Under the pieces are notes generated by a model. It worked only from the letters and a program-made list of their open reading frames with translations, did no database searches and had not been told where the DNA came from. From Limisphaera sp026417315 (GTDB lineage: Bacteria; Verrucomicrobiota; Verrucomicrobiia; Limisphaerales; Limisphaeraceae), in NCBI RefSeq assembly GCF_049537125.1, contig NZ_JBMVQY010000001.1, positions 992,001-1,056,000 on the forward strand: 64,000 bases of DNA, written 5' to 3'. Below are positions 25,187-34,396 of the stretch, in pieces (positions within the stretch are counted from its first letter, which is position 1; every line of letters starts with the position of its first letter). Position numbers and translations under genes: made by a program.

Positions 25187-27241
25187 TCAGCCCACCGCCT
25201 CGCGCATCCGGGCAAACCAGTCCCGCGCCGCCGCCGCATCCACCGGCTTGGACCGCCCCGACTCCGTCTCAAGCAGCTCCGTCGGCAACTCCCGCAAAAA
25301 GCGGCTCGGATGACACGGCGTCCACTCCCCGTACTTCCGCCGCGCGCTGCAATGGCTCAAATGCAGCGTCTCCATGGCGCGCGTCACTGCCACGTAAAAC
25401 AAACGTCGCTCCTCTTCGATCGAGCCTTCCGCCACCGAGCGACTGTGCGGCAACAACCCCTCCTCCAAACCCACGATGAACACGTGCGGGAACTCCAGCC
25501 CTTTGCAGCTGTGCATCGTAATCAAGGTCACCGCATCCCCCGCGGAAGCCGCCTCGTCCTCCTCCTGCCGCTCCGCATCCAGACTCACCTCCTCCAGAAA
25601 CCGCTGCAGCCGCTCGACCGAAGTCTCCGGCGCCCCGTTGCCCGAATTCTCCGGCTCTCCCAGCGCCGCCAGAAACTCTTTCACATTCCGTACCCGGTTC
25701 TCCCCTGCCTCCGCATCCTTCTCCGTGCGCCGCACCAGCGCAAAATAGCCCAGCCGATCCAAAAACCCCTGCAGCCACTCCGGCAACTCCGCCCCGTCCA
25801 GCCCCGCCAATTCTGCCCGTGCCCCCTCGATCAAGCCCACCAACCCCTGCACCGCCTGCCGGGTCCGACCCGGCAGGGCCTCGTCCGACACCGCCTCCTG
25901 CAACACCGCGTACACCGAACAATGCCGCTCCACGCTCCGCGCCAACAACCGCTCCATCGTCTCCTCCCCCAGCCCCCGCGGCGGCACATTGGCAATGCGC
26001 AACAGGCTGATGTCGTCCTCCGGATTCACCAGCGTCTTCATCCACGCCACCACGTCCTTGATCTCCCGTCGATCGAAAAAGCTCTGCCCCCCCACCACCC
26101 GATACCGCACTCCCGCCCGCCGCAGCGCCGTCTCCAGCGGCCGCGCCTGCGTGTTCGTCCGGAACAGAATCGCATGTGCCGACCATGGTATCCGCCGCCC
26201 CAACCGCCGCGCCTCGATCTCCTCCACCACGCCGGCCGCCTCCTCCTCCTCGTTCGCAAACACCCGCACCTTGATCTTCGACCCCTCCCCCTTGCGCGAC
26301 CACAACTGCTTCGGCCGCCGTCGCGCGTTGTTGCGAATCAACGCATTCGCCGCACGCAGAATCGTGTTCGTCGAACGATAGTTCTGCTCCAGCCGGATCA
26401 CTCGCAGCCCGGGGAAATGCTGCTCCAGATCCAGCAGATTCGACAGCTCCGCGCCGCGCCACCCATAAATGCTCTGATCGTCATCCCCGACCACGCACAA
26501 ATTCCGATGGCGCCCGGCCAGCAGTCGCAGGAGTTCGAACTGCACGGCATTGGTGTCCTGGTACTCGTCCACCAACACGTACCGATACTGCTCCTGACAC
26601 TCCGCCAGCACGTCCAGCTGCTCGCGAAACAAACGCAGCGGCAACAACAGCAGATCGTCGAAGTCCACCGCATTGCACGCCCGCAGCCCGGCCTCGTAGG
26701 CCGCCCGAACCCGCTCCGCCAGCGGCCGCGTTTCCTCGCCCAGTCGATCCGGCACGCTCCGGTCGCCATTTCGCCACCGGCTCAACCAGGCCAGGACCGC
26801 CGCGGGATCGACCGCCGGCCCGGTCCCGGAAAACCGGCCCAGGATCCTCCGGACCAGTGCCAACTGATCGGATTCCGAATAAATGACGAAGTTGCGCTTG
26901 TACCCCAGTCGCTCGATGTACCGCCGCAACAGCCGCACCCCAAAACTGTGAAACGTGCAGAGCAACGGCCGCGCATCGCGGGCCGTCTCCCGACCGCCCC
27001 GCCCCGCCCGCCGTGCCTTCAACAACTCGTTCACCCGTTCCAGCATTTCCCGGGCGGCCTTGTTGGTGAAGGTAACCGCCAGGATCCGGTCCGGCGGCAC
27101 GCCGCGCGCGATCAAATGGGCAATCCGGTAGGTGATCACGCGCGTTTTGCCCGTGCCGGCCCCGGCCAGTACCAGCACCGGTCCGTCCAACGTCTCCACC
27201 GCCTCCCGCTGCTGCGGATTCAACACGCTCAGGTCCAACAT
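25187..27241 (-). CDS. UvrD/Rep-family ATP-dependent DNA helicase
   Basis: A 684-residue superfamily 1A 3'-5' helicase of the PcrA/UvrD/Rep type. Motifs in order: Q motif LNPQQREAV, Walker A LAGAGTGKTRVITYR, motif Ia VTFTNKAAREM, DExx in VLVDEYQDTNAVQ, motif III GDDDQSIYGWRGAE, motif IV EQNYRSTNTIL, motif V TMHSCKGLEFPHVF, motif VI EERRLFYVAVTRA. The ATG at 27239-27241 (MLDLSVLNPQQ) is the natural start; in-frame sequence upstream is noncoding. The C-terminal tail is a little shorter than in Bacillus PcrA. Roles are in repair, replication restart or plasmid replication. It is convergent with mog. Confidence 0.93.
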   Translation of the reverse strand: MLDLSVLNPQQREAVETLDGPVLVLAGAGTGKTRVITYRIAHLIARGVPPDRILAVTFTNKAAREMLERVNELLKARRAGRGGRETARDARPLLCTFHSFGVRLLRRYIERLGYKRNFVIYSESDQLALVRRILGRFSGTGPAVDPAAVLAWLSRWRNGDRSVPDRLGEETRPLAERVRAAYEAGLRACNAVDFDDLLLLPLRLFREQLDVLAECQEQYRYVLVDEYQDTNAVQFELLRLLAGRHRNLCVVGDDDQSIYGWRGAELSNLLDLEQHFPGLRVIRLEQNYRSTNTILRAANALIRNNARRRPKQLWSRKGEGSKIKVRVFANEEEEAAGVVEEIEARRLGRRIPWSAHAILFRTNTQARPLETALRRAGVRYRVVGGQSFFDRREIKDVVAWMKTLVNPEDDISLLRIANVPPRGLGEETMERLLARSVERHCSVYAVLQEAVSDEALPGRTRQAVQGLVGLIEGARAELAGLDGAELPEWLQGFLDRLGYFALVRRTEKDAEAGENRVRNVKEFLAALGEPENSGNGAPETSVERLQRFLEEVSLDAERQEEDEAASAGDAVTLITMHSCKGLEFPHVFIVGLEEGLLPHSRSVAEGSIEEERRLFYVAVTRAMETLHLSHCSARRKYGEWTPCHPSRFLRELPTELLETESGRSKPVDAAAARDWFARMREAVG

Positions 27242-27597
27242 GCGAGGCGCGGAGTGTAGATCCCGAACCATCCAAGGCAAGCCACGCCTCGCAGACGCGC
27301 GCCGCAACCCTAAGCTCGGCCCGGTGGCGCCCTGGCCGAAGACCGGCCGGCGGCGGACGCCCTTCCGTCCCCGTGAGTGTTCAATCCCGCCGGGCGGTCT
27401 CAACACGCCATCTGCCGAAACCCGTGCCTCCGGTCCCCCGTCCATCACCGGTGACACGAACTCTGGAAGGCAGGCGCTCGGGGAAGGGATGCAGAGCGCC
27501 GGTCCGGGACACGGATCGCCCGAACCCCCTGGGCACCATCCGCTCCGCGGGCCCGGGTGCGCGGTCTGCCCTCCGGAGCAACATCGCGCCCGGGGCT
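27242..27597. other. 356-base intergenic region
   Basis: It lies between the 3' end of the nap operon and the helicase start, both on the minus strand. It should contain the operon terminator and the helicase promoter. I see no clear hairpin with a T-run and no coding pattern on either strand. Confidence 0.45.
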
Positions 27598-28182
27598 TCA
27601 GCGCATGGAGCCCCGGAACGTCCCGCCGGCACCGCAGCCGGGTTGCTCCGGCCACCGGGCTTCCACACCGCACCCATCCGCCATTTCACAGACCCGACGA
27701 TAGAACTCCTCTTCCATCAGGCCCAGCAACGTGGCCCCATACAGCAGGCAGTGCTCGTCCGTGATCACCGGTCCGTAATTGATCACCGGGATCATGTACG
27801 CCACCGCCAGCACCACCCACTCGGGGCGTTCCCGAAGGCAGGGACGCAAGTACAGCACCCGGCCCTGCCCCGTCGGATCCCGAAAATCCATGCCCGGTTC
27901 GGCAAACTGGTGCGCCGCCATCTCGCCGAACTCGAAAACCAACCGCACCGGATACCGGACACAGTCCGGATCCCGCAGGAACGTCGGCAGCTTTTCGGCG
28001 GTCAACGGTGCGTACCTGGCATGCGCCACCACCGCCTGAGCCCGCAAATGTTCCCGAAGGCTGGTCTGTCCCAGCGCCTCCAGTTGCTCCGCCGACAACC
28101 GCCGCAGTGCCGCCGCATCCGCCGGCTCCGGTACTGCAGACCCGGCAGAAGTCTCGAACTCCTTTCTCCGGTCCTCGTTCAC
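27598..28182 (-). CDS. Hypothetical protein coupled to the nap operon
   Basis: A 194-residue protein read from a GTG at 28180-28182 that overlaps the TGA of the upstream tetraheme cytochrome (GTGA). This coupling makes it part of the nitrate-reduction operon and fixes the start despite the non-ATG codon. The sequence is soluble-looking, mixed alpha/beta, with no signal peptide, no heme motif and no FeS motif. Notable stretches are LRDPDCVRYPVRLVFEFGEM, GRVLYLRPCLRERPEWVVL and GPVITDEHCLLYGATLLGL. The C-terminus has scattered Cys. I do not recognise the family. A maturation or assembly factor for one of the redox subunits would fit the position, but that is inference. Confidence 0.8.
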   Translation of the reverse strand: MNEDRRKEFETSAGSAVPEPADAAALRRLSAEQLEALGQTSLREHLRAQAVVAHARYAPLTAEKLPTFLRDPDCVRYPVRLVFEFGEMAAHQFAEPGMDFRDPTGQGRVLYLRPCLRERPEWVVLAVAYMIPVINYGPVITDEHCLLYGATLLGLMEEEFYRRVCEMADGCGVEARWPEQPGCGAGGTFRGSMR

Positions 28183-28826
28183 GGGAAGGAATCCCTGCGC
28201 CAAACCATCACCGGCAACCCCGGCTCCCGGTCCGCCTCGGCCACGTGACACTGCAGGCACTGGGACCGCCACGGATGCGAGGTGGCAATCCTCTGATGCC
28301 CTGCCGGGCCATGACAACTGAGACAGTTCTCCCGCATGAACAGTCCATGCGGAACGGTGGGCGGAGCCCAGGGATGCGCCCGGCTGCCCTTGCCCGGCGG
28401 CGTCCTTCCGGTGAAAACATTCTCCCGGAACGGGGGGAGGTCGCGCTGGACGCCGCTCACGTGACACTGCTGGCACTGGGTGAATTCCGCATGGGGAACT
28501 GGCGCGATGGCCCGTTGGCGTTTCTCAATCCGGTCCTCGCGGGCGTGACATTCCAGGCAGTAACGGCCGTCGCGGTCCCCGGCAAAGGCATGGGGCATCA
28601 GGGGCGGCGCTCCCCAAAAGGCACGCGTGGAAGAGCGGTTGGTATCCGCGCTCGAATCGGGCCCCGGCTTGCCCACCGGGCGCTGCACCAGAGCCGCGGC
28701 CGGTCCCCCGACCGAGCCTTCAGCCGTCGAGCTCCCGGCCCCGGGGTCCGCCGCGCGAACTCCCCATGCGGCGATCACCATCGCCAGACACCCACCCAAT
28801 GCCCACATGCGCACAGCAAGTTGCAT
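28179..28826 (-). CDS. Periplasmic tetraheme cytochrome c (in the NapB position)
   Basis: A 215-residue exported protein (signal peptide residues 1-26, ending near GVRAAD) with four CxxCH motifs: CLECH, CQQCH, CLSCH and CLQCH. The FWGAPPLMPHAF phrase before the first heme and HAEFTQCQQCHV followed by ENVFTG echo NapB, the diheme electron donor of NapA. NapB has only two hemes, however; the extra C-terminal pair (ENCLSCHGPAG, SQCLQCHVAE) looks like an added module. It lies directly downstream of napA and is coupled to the unknown protein. It most likely passes electrons to NapA. Start is ATG 28824-28826; a longer upstream frame overlapping napA is noncoding. Confidence 0.85.
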   Translation of the reverse strand: MQLAVRMWALGGCLAMVIAAWGVRAADPGAGSSTAEGSVGGPAAALVQRPVGKPGPDSSADTNRSSTRAFWGAPPLMPHAFAGDRDGRYCLECHAREDRIEKRQRAIAPVPHAEFTQCQQCHVSGVQRDLPPFRENVFTGRTPPGKGSRAHPWAPPTVPHGLFMRENCLSCHGPAGHQRIATSHPWRSQCLQCHVAEADREPGLPVMVWRRDSFP

Positions 28827-28942
28827 GGTCCAATTGTTTCTCACGGTCCGCCGCCGTGGCCTCCCGGCCCGGCTCAAGCCGGCGAAGCCCGGCCCGCCCG
28901 CGGAACCGGCCCTCCGCCCCACCGCTGCCGGAGGCACGGCGC

Positions 28943-31321
28943 CTAGACCTTTTCGATCGCAACCGCGCATTTCTTGTAATCGGGCTCTTTGGACAGCGGA
29001 CAGTGGGCTTCCAGGGTCAAACGGTTGATCAGCGATTCCTCCGCAAAAAACGGCACAAACACCGAACCGCGCGCCGGGGAACCCCGCCCGTGGATCCGCG
29101 CTGGCAACACAATTTCCCCGCGACGGGAACGGATCCGGACCCGGTCGCCATTGCGGATTCCCAGCCGCGCCGCATCCTCCGCGTTGAGTTCCACATAGGC
29201 CGCCGGCATGGCACGATGCAGCTGCGGGACACGTCGCGTCATGGTCCCGGTGTGCCAGTGTTCCAGCACCCGGCCCGTGCACAGCCAGAACGGATACTGA
29301 TCGTCGGGCACCTCGGGCGGCGGCTCGTAGGGTCGGGCCCAGATCAGCGCCCTGCCGTCCTTGAGCTTGCCCCAGTAAAAATCCACGCCCCGTCCCGGCG
29401 TCACGAACGGATCCTCGCCCTCGACAAACCGGCGGGCCGTCTCGCGCCATTGCCCGGAGGCGTCGCGCACCACCGGCCAGCGCAATCCGCGGGCCTTCAC
29501 CAGCTCGTCATACGGGGCCAGGCAATACTTCTTCATCTCCGTGAAGGGCCGGTACTCCTCGTAGAGCAGCCGATCCACGTTGACCTTGCGGAAGACCTCC
29601 CAGTTCCAGATCTCCAGGGGTCGGCCCGTTTCGTCCCGGTACGTGAACAGGAATTCGCCGTCACGATTTTTCATGCCGGGATGCCCCAGCTCATAAAGCC
29701 GCCGCGCCACGGCAATGACCTGCCAGACATCGTCCCGGGCCTGTCCCGGAGGCTCCACCATTTTGAACCACTGCTGCGTGCGCCGTTCGCTGTTGCCGTA
29801 CATCCCGTTCTTCTCCACCCACATCGCCGAGGGCAGCACCACCGTGGCCAGCTCCGTCGTTGCCGTGGGATACACGTCGGAAACCACCACGAACCGTTCG
29901 CGCAGGCGATCCGTCAGTTTGCCCAGATGCGGCAGAGACTGCGCGGGATTGGTGACCTGGATCCACACTCCGGTCAGCTCGCCGCGCGCCAGGGCCTCGA
30001 ACAGGGCCACGGCATGATGGCCGGGCGTGGGGTTGAGGCGACCGGGCGGCAGCTTCCACAGTTCTTCGCACTGGCGCCGGTGTTCCTCGTTGGCCACCAA
30101 CCGGCCTCCGGGCAACGCATGGCCCAGCGTGCCCACCTCCCGGCAGGTTCCGCAGGCGCTGGGTTGACCGGTCAGCGAAAAGGCCGTGCTGCCCGGTTTG
30201 CCAAACTTGCCGCTGAGGAAATGCACGTTGTAAATGAGGTTGTTCATCCACGTGCCCCGGGTGTGCTGGTTCACCCCCATGCACCAGAGCGACAACACGC
30301 GCCGCTGCGGGTCCGCAAATCGATCGGCCAGTAACTGCAACTGGTCCGGCCTCACCCCGGCCACCTTTCGCACGTATTCCGGGGTGTAGGTTTCCAGCCA
30401 CTCGGCAAACTCCTCGAACGTCATCGGCTCGCCCTCGGCGTCGCCGCCCTTGCGGAAGTGACAGTGCCGGGTCACCCACTCCCGGTCGTACCGACCGGAC
30501 TTGATCAGCAGATGGCAGATGCCGTTGGCGATGGCCAGATCCCCCTGGGGCTTGAACTCGATGTAGTGGTCGGCCTCCTCCGTCGTGCGCGTGCGCCGCG
30601 TGGCAAGGTCGATGATCTCCACCTTCTCGCCCCGGGTGCGCCGGTCCACGATCCGGGACCAGAGCACCGGATGCATCTCGGCCATGTTGTTGCCCCAGAG
30701 AATGACCGTGTCGGCCAGGTCGAAATCATCGTAACACCCGCTGGGCTCGTCCACGCCGTAGGTCGTCAGCATCCCCACCACCGCACTGGCCATGCACAGC
30801 CGCGCGTTCGGATCCACGTGATTGTTGCTCAGCCCCCCCTTCATGAACTTCATCACCGCGTAGCCCTCGCAAATCGTCCACTGCCCCGATCCGTAAAAGG
30901 CAAACGTGGACGGGCTCCGCAGGATTTCCCGCGCGATGCGGTCGATGGCCTCCTCCCATGTGGTCGGCTCCAGCTTTCCGTTGCGCCGGAGGAGTGGCGT
31001 GGTCAGGCGGTCCCTGCCGTACAGGGCCAGGCCCACATGATAACCCTTGGCACACAACAGCCCGCGGTTGACGGGACTCTCCACATCGCCCTGCACCGCC
31101 ACCACCCGGCCGTCCTTCACCCCCACCAACACGCCGCAACCCGTGCCACAAAAGCGGCAAGGGGCCTTCTGCCAGGTCAGTCCCTCGGGGCCCGCCGAGG
31201 CCGACGCGGCCACCGGAATCCGGCCGCCGGTCAGGACGCTGCCGGCCACCGCCAGCGCCATCTGCTTCAAAAACTCCCGCCGGCTGGAAGCCCCCTGCTT
31301 GTCGTCACGAAACGTTTTCAT
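28943..31321 (-). CDS. napA: Periplasmic nitrate reductase catalytic subunit
   Basis: A 792-residue Mo-bisMGD oxidoreductase. Tat signal SRREFLKQ at residues 13-20 directs folded export. The [4Fe-4S] ligands are Cys55, Cys58, Cys62 (CRFCGTGCG) and Cys90 in LLCAKGY. Cys176 in NARLCMASA is the predicted molybdenum ligand, as in NapA and assimilatory Nas enzymes, not the Asp of NarG. FWLCTGRVLEHWHTGTMTRRVP near 690 is the molybdopterin dinucleotide-binding region. It reduces nitrate to nitrite in the periplasm. Assimilatory NasA is excluded by the Tat signal and cytochrome neighbours. The ATG overlaps the napD stop (ATGA). A formate dehydrogenase is unlikely because no selenocysteine/Cys FDH pattern is present. 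Confidence 0.92.
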   Translation of the reverse strand: MKTFRDDKQGASSRREFLKQMALAVAGSVLTGGRIPVAASASAGPEGLTWQKAPCRFCGTGCGVLVGVKDGRVVAVQGDVESPVNRGLLCAKGYHVGLALYGRDRLTTPLLRRNGKLEPTTWEEAIDRIAREILRSPSTFAFYGSGQWTICEGYAVMKFMKGGLSNNHVDPNARLCMASAVVGMLTTYGVDEPSGCYDDFDLADTVILWGNNMAEMHPVLWSRIVDRRTRGEKVEIIDLATRRTRTTEEADHYIEFKPQGDLAIANGICHLLIKSGRYDREWVTRHCHFRKGGDAEGEPMTFEEFAEWLETYTPEYVRKVAGVRPDQLQLLADRFADPQRRVLSLWCMGVNQHTRGTWMNNLIYNVHFLSGKFGKPGSTAFSLTGQPSACGTCREVGTLGHALPGGRLVANEEHRRQCEELWKLPPGRLNPTPGHHAVALFEALARGELTGVWIQVTNPAQSLPHLGKLTDRLRERFVVVSDVYPTATTELATVVLPSAMWVEKNGMYGNSERRTQQWFKMVEPPGQARDDVWQVIAVARRLYELGHPGMKNRDGEFLFTYRDETGRPLEIWNWEVFRKVNVDRLLYEEYRPFTEMKKYCLAPYDELVKARGLRWPVVRDASGQWRETARRFVEGEDPFVTPGRGVDFYWGKLKDGRALIWARPYEPPPEVPDDQYPFWLCTGRVLEHWHTGTMTRRVPQLHRAMPAAYVELNAEDAARLGIRNGDRVRIRSRRGEIVLPARIHGRGSPARGSVFVPFFAEESLINRLTLEAHCPLSKEPDYKKCAVAIEKV

Positions 31322-31587
31322 GGGCTTGAATGAACCTCTTCACGCGCACTGGAACTCCAGAAGTCCTCGAAATGGTGATACACCAGAACCGCCTCGCGGA
31401 CGCCGGGAAGCGCCGCCAGTTGACGTCCCATGGCCTCCGCCGCGGTCTCGTCCGGTGTCTCCACCGCCACGGCCAGGCCCCGTTCATGAGCCGCTCCCAC
31501 CTCGACCCCCGGCAAGCGGGCCAGCGCTTCCCGCAACGCCGGTTGAGCGGCCACGGGACACAACAGGATGTACGCCGAGACGGGCAT
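31318..31587 (-). CDS. napD: NapD-type Tat proofreading chaperone
   Basis: An 89-residue protein, MPVSAYILLCPVAAQPALREAL, with the ferredoxin-like beta-alpha-beta pattern of NapD: SAYILL at the first strand, LPGVEVGAAHERGLAVAVE, and a second repeat LPGVREAVLVYHHFED. NapD binds the NapA twin-arginine leader until the cofactor is inserted. It is placed immediately upstream of napA with a four-base overlap, the normal arrangement. Frames running through it from upstream are shadows of the octaheme gene. Confidence 0.87.
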   Translation of the reverse strand: MPVSAYILLCPVAAQPALREALARLPGVEVGAAHERGLAVAVETPDETAAEAMGRQLAALPGVREAVLVYHHFEDFWSSSAREEVHSSP

Positions 31588-31628
31588 GGCAGAATCCCCC
31601 GCCTGGGCCGGCGCGGCCGGACCCGCGT

Positions 31629-33071
31629 TTACTTGCTGTATCGTTTCTGGAACTCCCGAATCTGGGCCTCGCGTCGGGCCTTTTCCTCGGGATCCATCTT
31701 CCCGAGGTACCATTTGTGGTTGTCGTGGTTGAGAACCTCGTCCAGCAGCTTCTGGAGTTTCTCGGCCGCGGCCCGCCGCTCCGGATCCGGGGAGTGCAGG
31801 TTCTTTTCCGCCAGTTCGCGGAGCTCCGGGATGTACTCCGAATAGAAGTGCTTCGCCACCTCGTAGGTCCCGTGCCAGTGCGTGTAGTCGGGGCCCATCA
31901 TGGAGGCCCCGTGACGGGCCCGGCGGCCCTCGTGATGCCAGATCTCGTACCAGATGAAGTCGATCTTGTGCGAGAACTGCGGCCCGGGAAGCAGGGGTTT
32001 GGCGGCCTGATACAAGGCCAGCCCGGGCCTGGCGAACTTTTGATGGTACAGCTCGATCAGCGCATCGTACTGCTGATAGAACGCGTTCACGTAATTCGCG
32101 TTGTGGCAGTTGAGACAGACATTCATCATGTTGGCCCGCCGTTTCTCCCACGGGACATCCTTGCCCGGCAATCCCAGCTTGGCATCGGCCACCTCCGGCC
32201 GCACCGAAATCTCGGGCCGGTTGTTCCAGGAGATGCGCATCCCCACGTCGTGCGTGATCGGTTGATCGCGCGTGGCGCTCATGTGACACGTGGCACACGT
32301 GGGCGCCGCCGAATAGTCCTCGCCCACCACCCACTTGGGATTGTTCAAGGCCATCTTGTCCACGTTCGCCCGGTAGGCAATGCCGTGCTTGGACTCGTTG
32401 TAGATCTCGATCTGCGGATGGTCGGGCCCCATGTGGCACTTGCCACAGGTGTCCGGGGTGCGCGCCTGGGCGGCACTGAATGCGTGACGCGAATGGCATG
32501 CGGTGCAGGAGCCCTCCGACCCGTCGGGGTTGATGCGCCCGATTCCCGTGTTCGGCCAGGTGGCCGGATCGGGTCGGCCGTTGGGCAACAGCTTCACCTC
32601 GCTGCCATGGCACTGCCAGCAACCCAACACGGCCGCCGCACTGTTGCCGTGGGGAAACGCCGGCGTCCGAAAGCCGTTGTTGCCCTCCACCACCTCCGCC
32701 AGGATGTTGTCGAGTGAACCCAGGATGCGTGCACCCTTCGCATGGTGCGAATCACTGAATTCCTGGACCTCCTTCTCGTGACAGCGGGCGCAGTCCCTGG
32801 GCGTCACGATCGTCGCGATGAGCTGGCCGTAGTGCTCATAGGCGTCCGGATCCTTCTCCGTGGCCATGTGGCATTCGTAACAGCCCACATTGGCCCGGAA
32901 ATGCTTCGAACTGCCCCATTGCTCATAGATCACGGGGCTCTCCTTCTTGTGACAGGCCACGCACGCCGCGCTCTGCGGCGACAGTTCCTTCAAGGTGAAT
33001 CCCGCCTGCGCCCCGGCGCCGGCCAGCAGAGCCGCCACCGTCACCCACCATGAACCACAACGCGTTCTCAT
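31629..33071 (-). CDS. Octaheme cytochrome c, hydroxylamine oxidoreductase (HAO) family
   Basis: A 480-residue exported protein (signal residues 1-23) with exactly eight CxxCH motifs at residues 37, 64, 94, 151, 189, 209, 259 and 319, and a long helical C-terminus without hemes. The spacing, the HMSATRDQPITHDVG region and RHGASMMGPDYTHWHG (around 386-401) are typical of HAO-like octaheme cytochromes, not of pentaheme NrfA. In HAO a Tyr cross-links to the heme P460; whether Tyr396 is the equivalent, or whether this is a reductive HAO-like enzyme lacking the cross-link, needs an alignment. Encoded between NrfD and NapD, it probably acts on nitrite, hydroxylamine or NO produced downstream of NapA. 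Confidence 0.85.
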   Translation of the reverse strand: MRTRCGSWWVTVAALLAGAGAQAGFTLKELSPQSAACVACHKKESPVIYEQWGSSKHFRANVGCYECHMATEKDPDAYEHYGQLIATIVTPRDCARCHEKEVQEFSDSHHAKGARILGSLDNILAEVVEGNNGFRTPAFPHGNSAAAVLGCWQCHGSEVKLLPNGRPDPATWPNTGIGRINPDGSEGSCTACHSRHAFSAAQARTPDTCGKCHMGPDHPQIEIYNESKHGIAYRANVDKMALNNPKWVVGEDYSAAPTCATCHMSATRDQPITHDVGMRISWNNRPEISVRPEVADAKLGLPGKDVPWEKRRANMMNVCLNCHNANYVNAFYQQYDALIELYHQKFARPGLALYQAAKPLLPGPQFSHKIDFIWYEIWHHEGRRARHGASMMGPDYTHWHGTYEVAKHFYSEYIPELRELAEKNLHSPDPERRAAAEKLQKLLDEVLNHDNHKWYLGKMDPEEKARREAQIREFQKRYSK

Positions 33072-33142
33072 AATCCGGTCTCTCCTGTTTCGATACGGCC
33101 TCTTTGCGTTTTCCTGCCCGGCATTCGCGTCTCCCCGTTGCC

Positions 33143-34396
33143 TCACGCCGCCGCCACGGAAGCGGCATCTCCCGGAAGCGACGCGGCGTCCGCCGGGCGC
33201 GCCCGCAGCGATCCGTTCATGATCGGCACCGCCACGTGCAACATCCACGAGTACAGCAAAGCCCCCAACGCCCAGATGCCCACACACACCAGCGTCTCAT
33301 TCCAGGTCGGCAGATACTCCACCACCTGCCCCAGCGGCGTCGGCACAAACCCCGGCACGATCAACCCCATCCCCTTCTCGATCCAAATGCCCACAAAACA
33401 CGTGACACAGGCGAGGTTCAGCCACCCAATGCGACGGCTGGCCGGAGTGATCAGCAGCAGCAGTCCGACGGTATCGAGAATAATCGCCGTCCAGATCCAC
33501 GGCACCAACCCCCGGTGACCGTGCAGGCCGAAATACAGATACTGCGCCGCCGCCGCATGCTGCGTGGGAAAATAGAACTCGGTGAACAACTCGCAGCCCA
33601 GCAGGAACATGTTGATGATCATGGCCACCGTCATGATCATGCGCAGCGTGTACAAGGGCTTGTCGCCGATGAAATACTCCGTGGCCCGCCGAATGATTTG
33701 GAAGGTCAGGATCATCAACGCGGGACCCGCGACGAACGCCGAGGCCAGGAAGCGCGAGGGCACCAGCGGATGGTGCCAGTAACTGCGCCCGGCCAGGCCC
33801 ACGTACAAAAAGGCCGTCACGGTGTGGATGCTGATGGCCCAGGCAATCGAGATGAACACGAAGGGAATGTAAAACGGCCGGGCCGGCTTGCGCCCCCGGT
33901 AGCGGCAGTAGAGCAGATAGCCCGCAATGTGCAGGTTCAGCAGCAAATAGCCGTTCAGCACGATCACGTCCCAGGAAAGGATCGACCCGGGAAAGTTGAA
34001 GATGCCGAACGGCGGGATCATGTGATGGAAGCGCTCCGGGTGTCCGAGGTCGACCATGACGAAACAAAGACACATGACGATGACCGCAATCGCCATGAGC
34101 TCGCCGAAGACCACGACCTCGTGCATGTGTTCCTGCCGGTACACATAGGCGGGGATCACCAGCATGACCGCGGCGGCCGCCACCCCCACCAGAAAGGTGA
34201 AATTCGCAATGTAGGCCCCCCAGCTCACCTGGTTGGTCAGCCCGGTGACCTGCAAGCCCTCGACAAACTGCCGGGCCCAGGCATGCAGTCCCAACAACAC
34301 CAGCACCGTCAGAAACCCCATCCAGGCATAAAACCGCGCGCTCCCGTAAAAGGAGAGCCGGGCCACCCGATAGAGAAAGACGAGGTACTCCTTCAT
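33143..34396 (-). CDS. NrfD/PsrC-family membrane quinol subunit
   Basis: A 417-residue integral membrane protein with about ten TM segments. NrfD-family features include NQVSWGAYIANFTFLVGVAAAA near residue 60, DLGHPERFHHM near 120, and SIAWAISIHTVTAFLYVGLAGRSYWHHPLVPSRFLASAFVAGPAL around 200-245. The start codon overlaps the stop of the FeS subunit (ATGA). NrfD-type subunits oxidise menaquinol and pass electrons to a partner FeS protein. No NapC/NrfH tetraheme quinol dehydrogenase is present here, so this pair is the likely quinol entry point for the operon. Confidence 0.9.
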   Translation of the reverse strand: MKEYLVFLYRVARLSFYGSARFYAWMGFLTVLVLLGLHAWARQFVEGLQVTGLTNQVSWGAYIANFTFLVGVAAAAVMLVIPAYVYRQEHMHEVVVFGELMAIAVIVMCLCFVMVDLGHPERFHHMIPPFGIFNFPGSILSWDVIVLNGYLLLNLHIAGYLLYCRYRGRKPARPFYIPFVFISIAWAISIHTVTAFLYVGLAGRSYWHHPLVPSRFLASAFVAGPALMILTFQIIRRATEYFIGDKPLYTLRMIMTVAMIINMFLLGCELFTEFYFPTQHAAAAQYLYFGLHGHRGLVPWIWTAIILDTVGLLLLITPASRRIGWLNLACVTCFVGIWIEKGMGLIVPGFVPTPLGQVVEYLPTWNETLVCVGIWALGALLYSWMLHVAVPIMNGSLRARPADAASLPGDAASVAAA

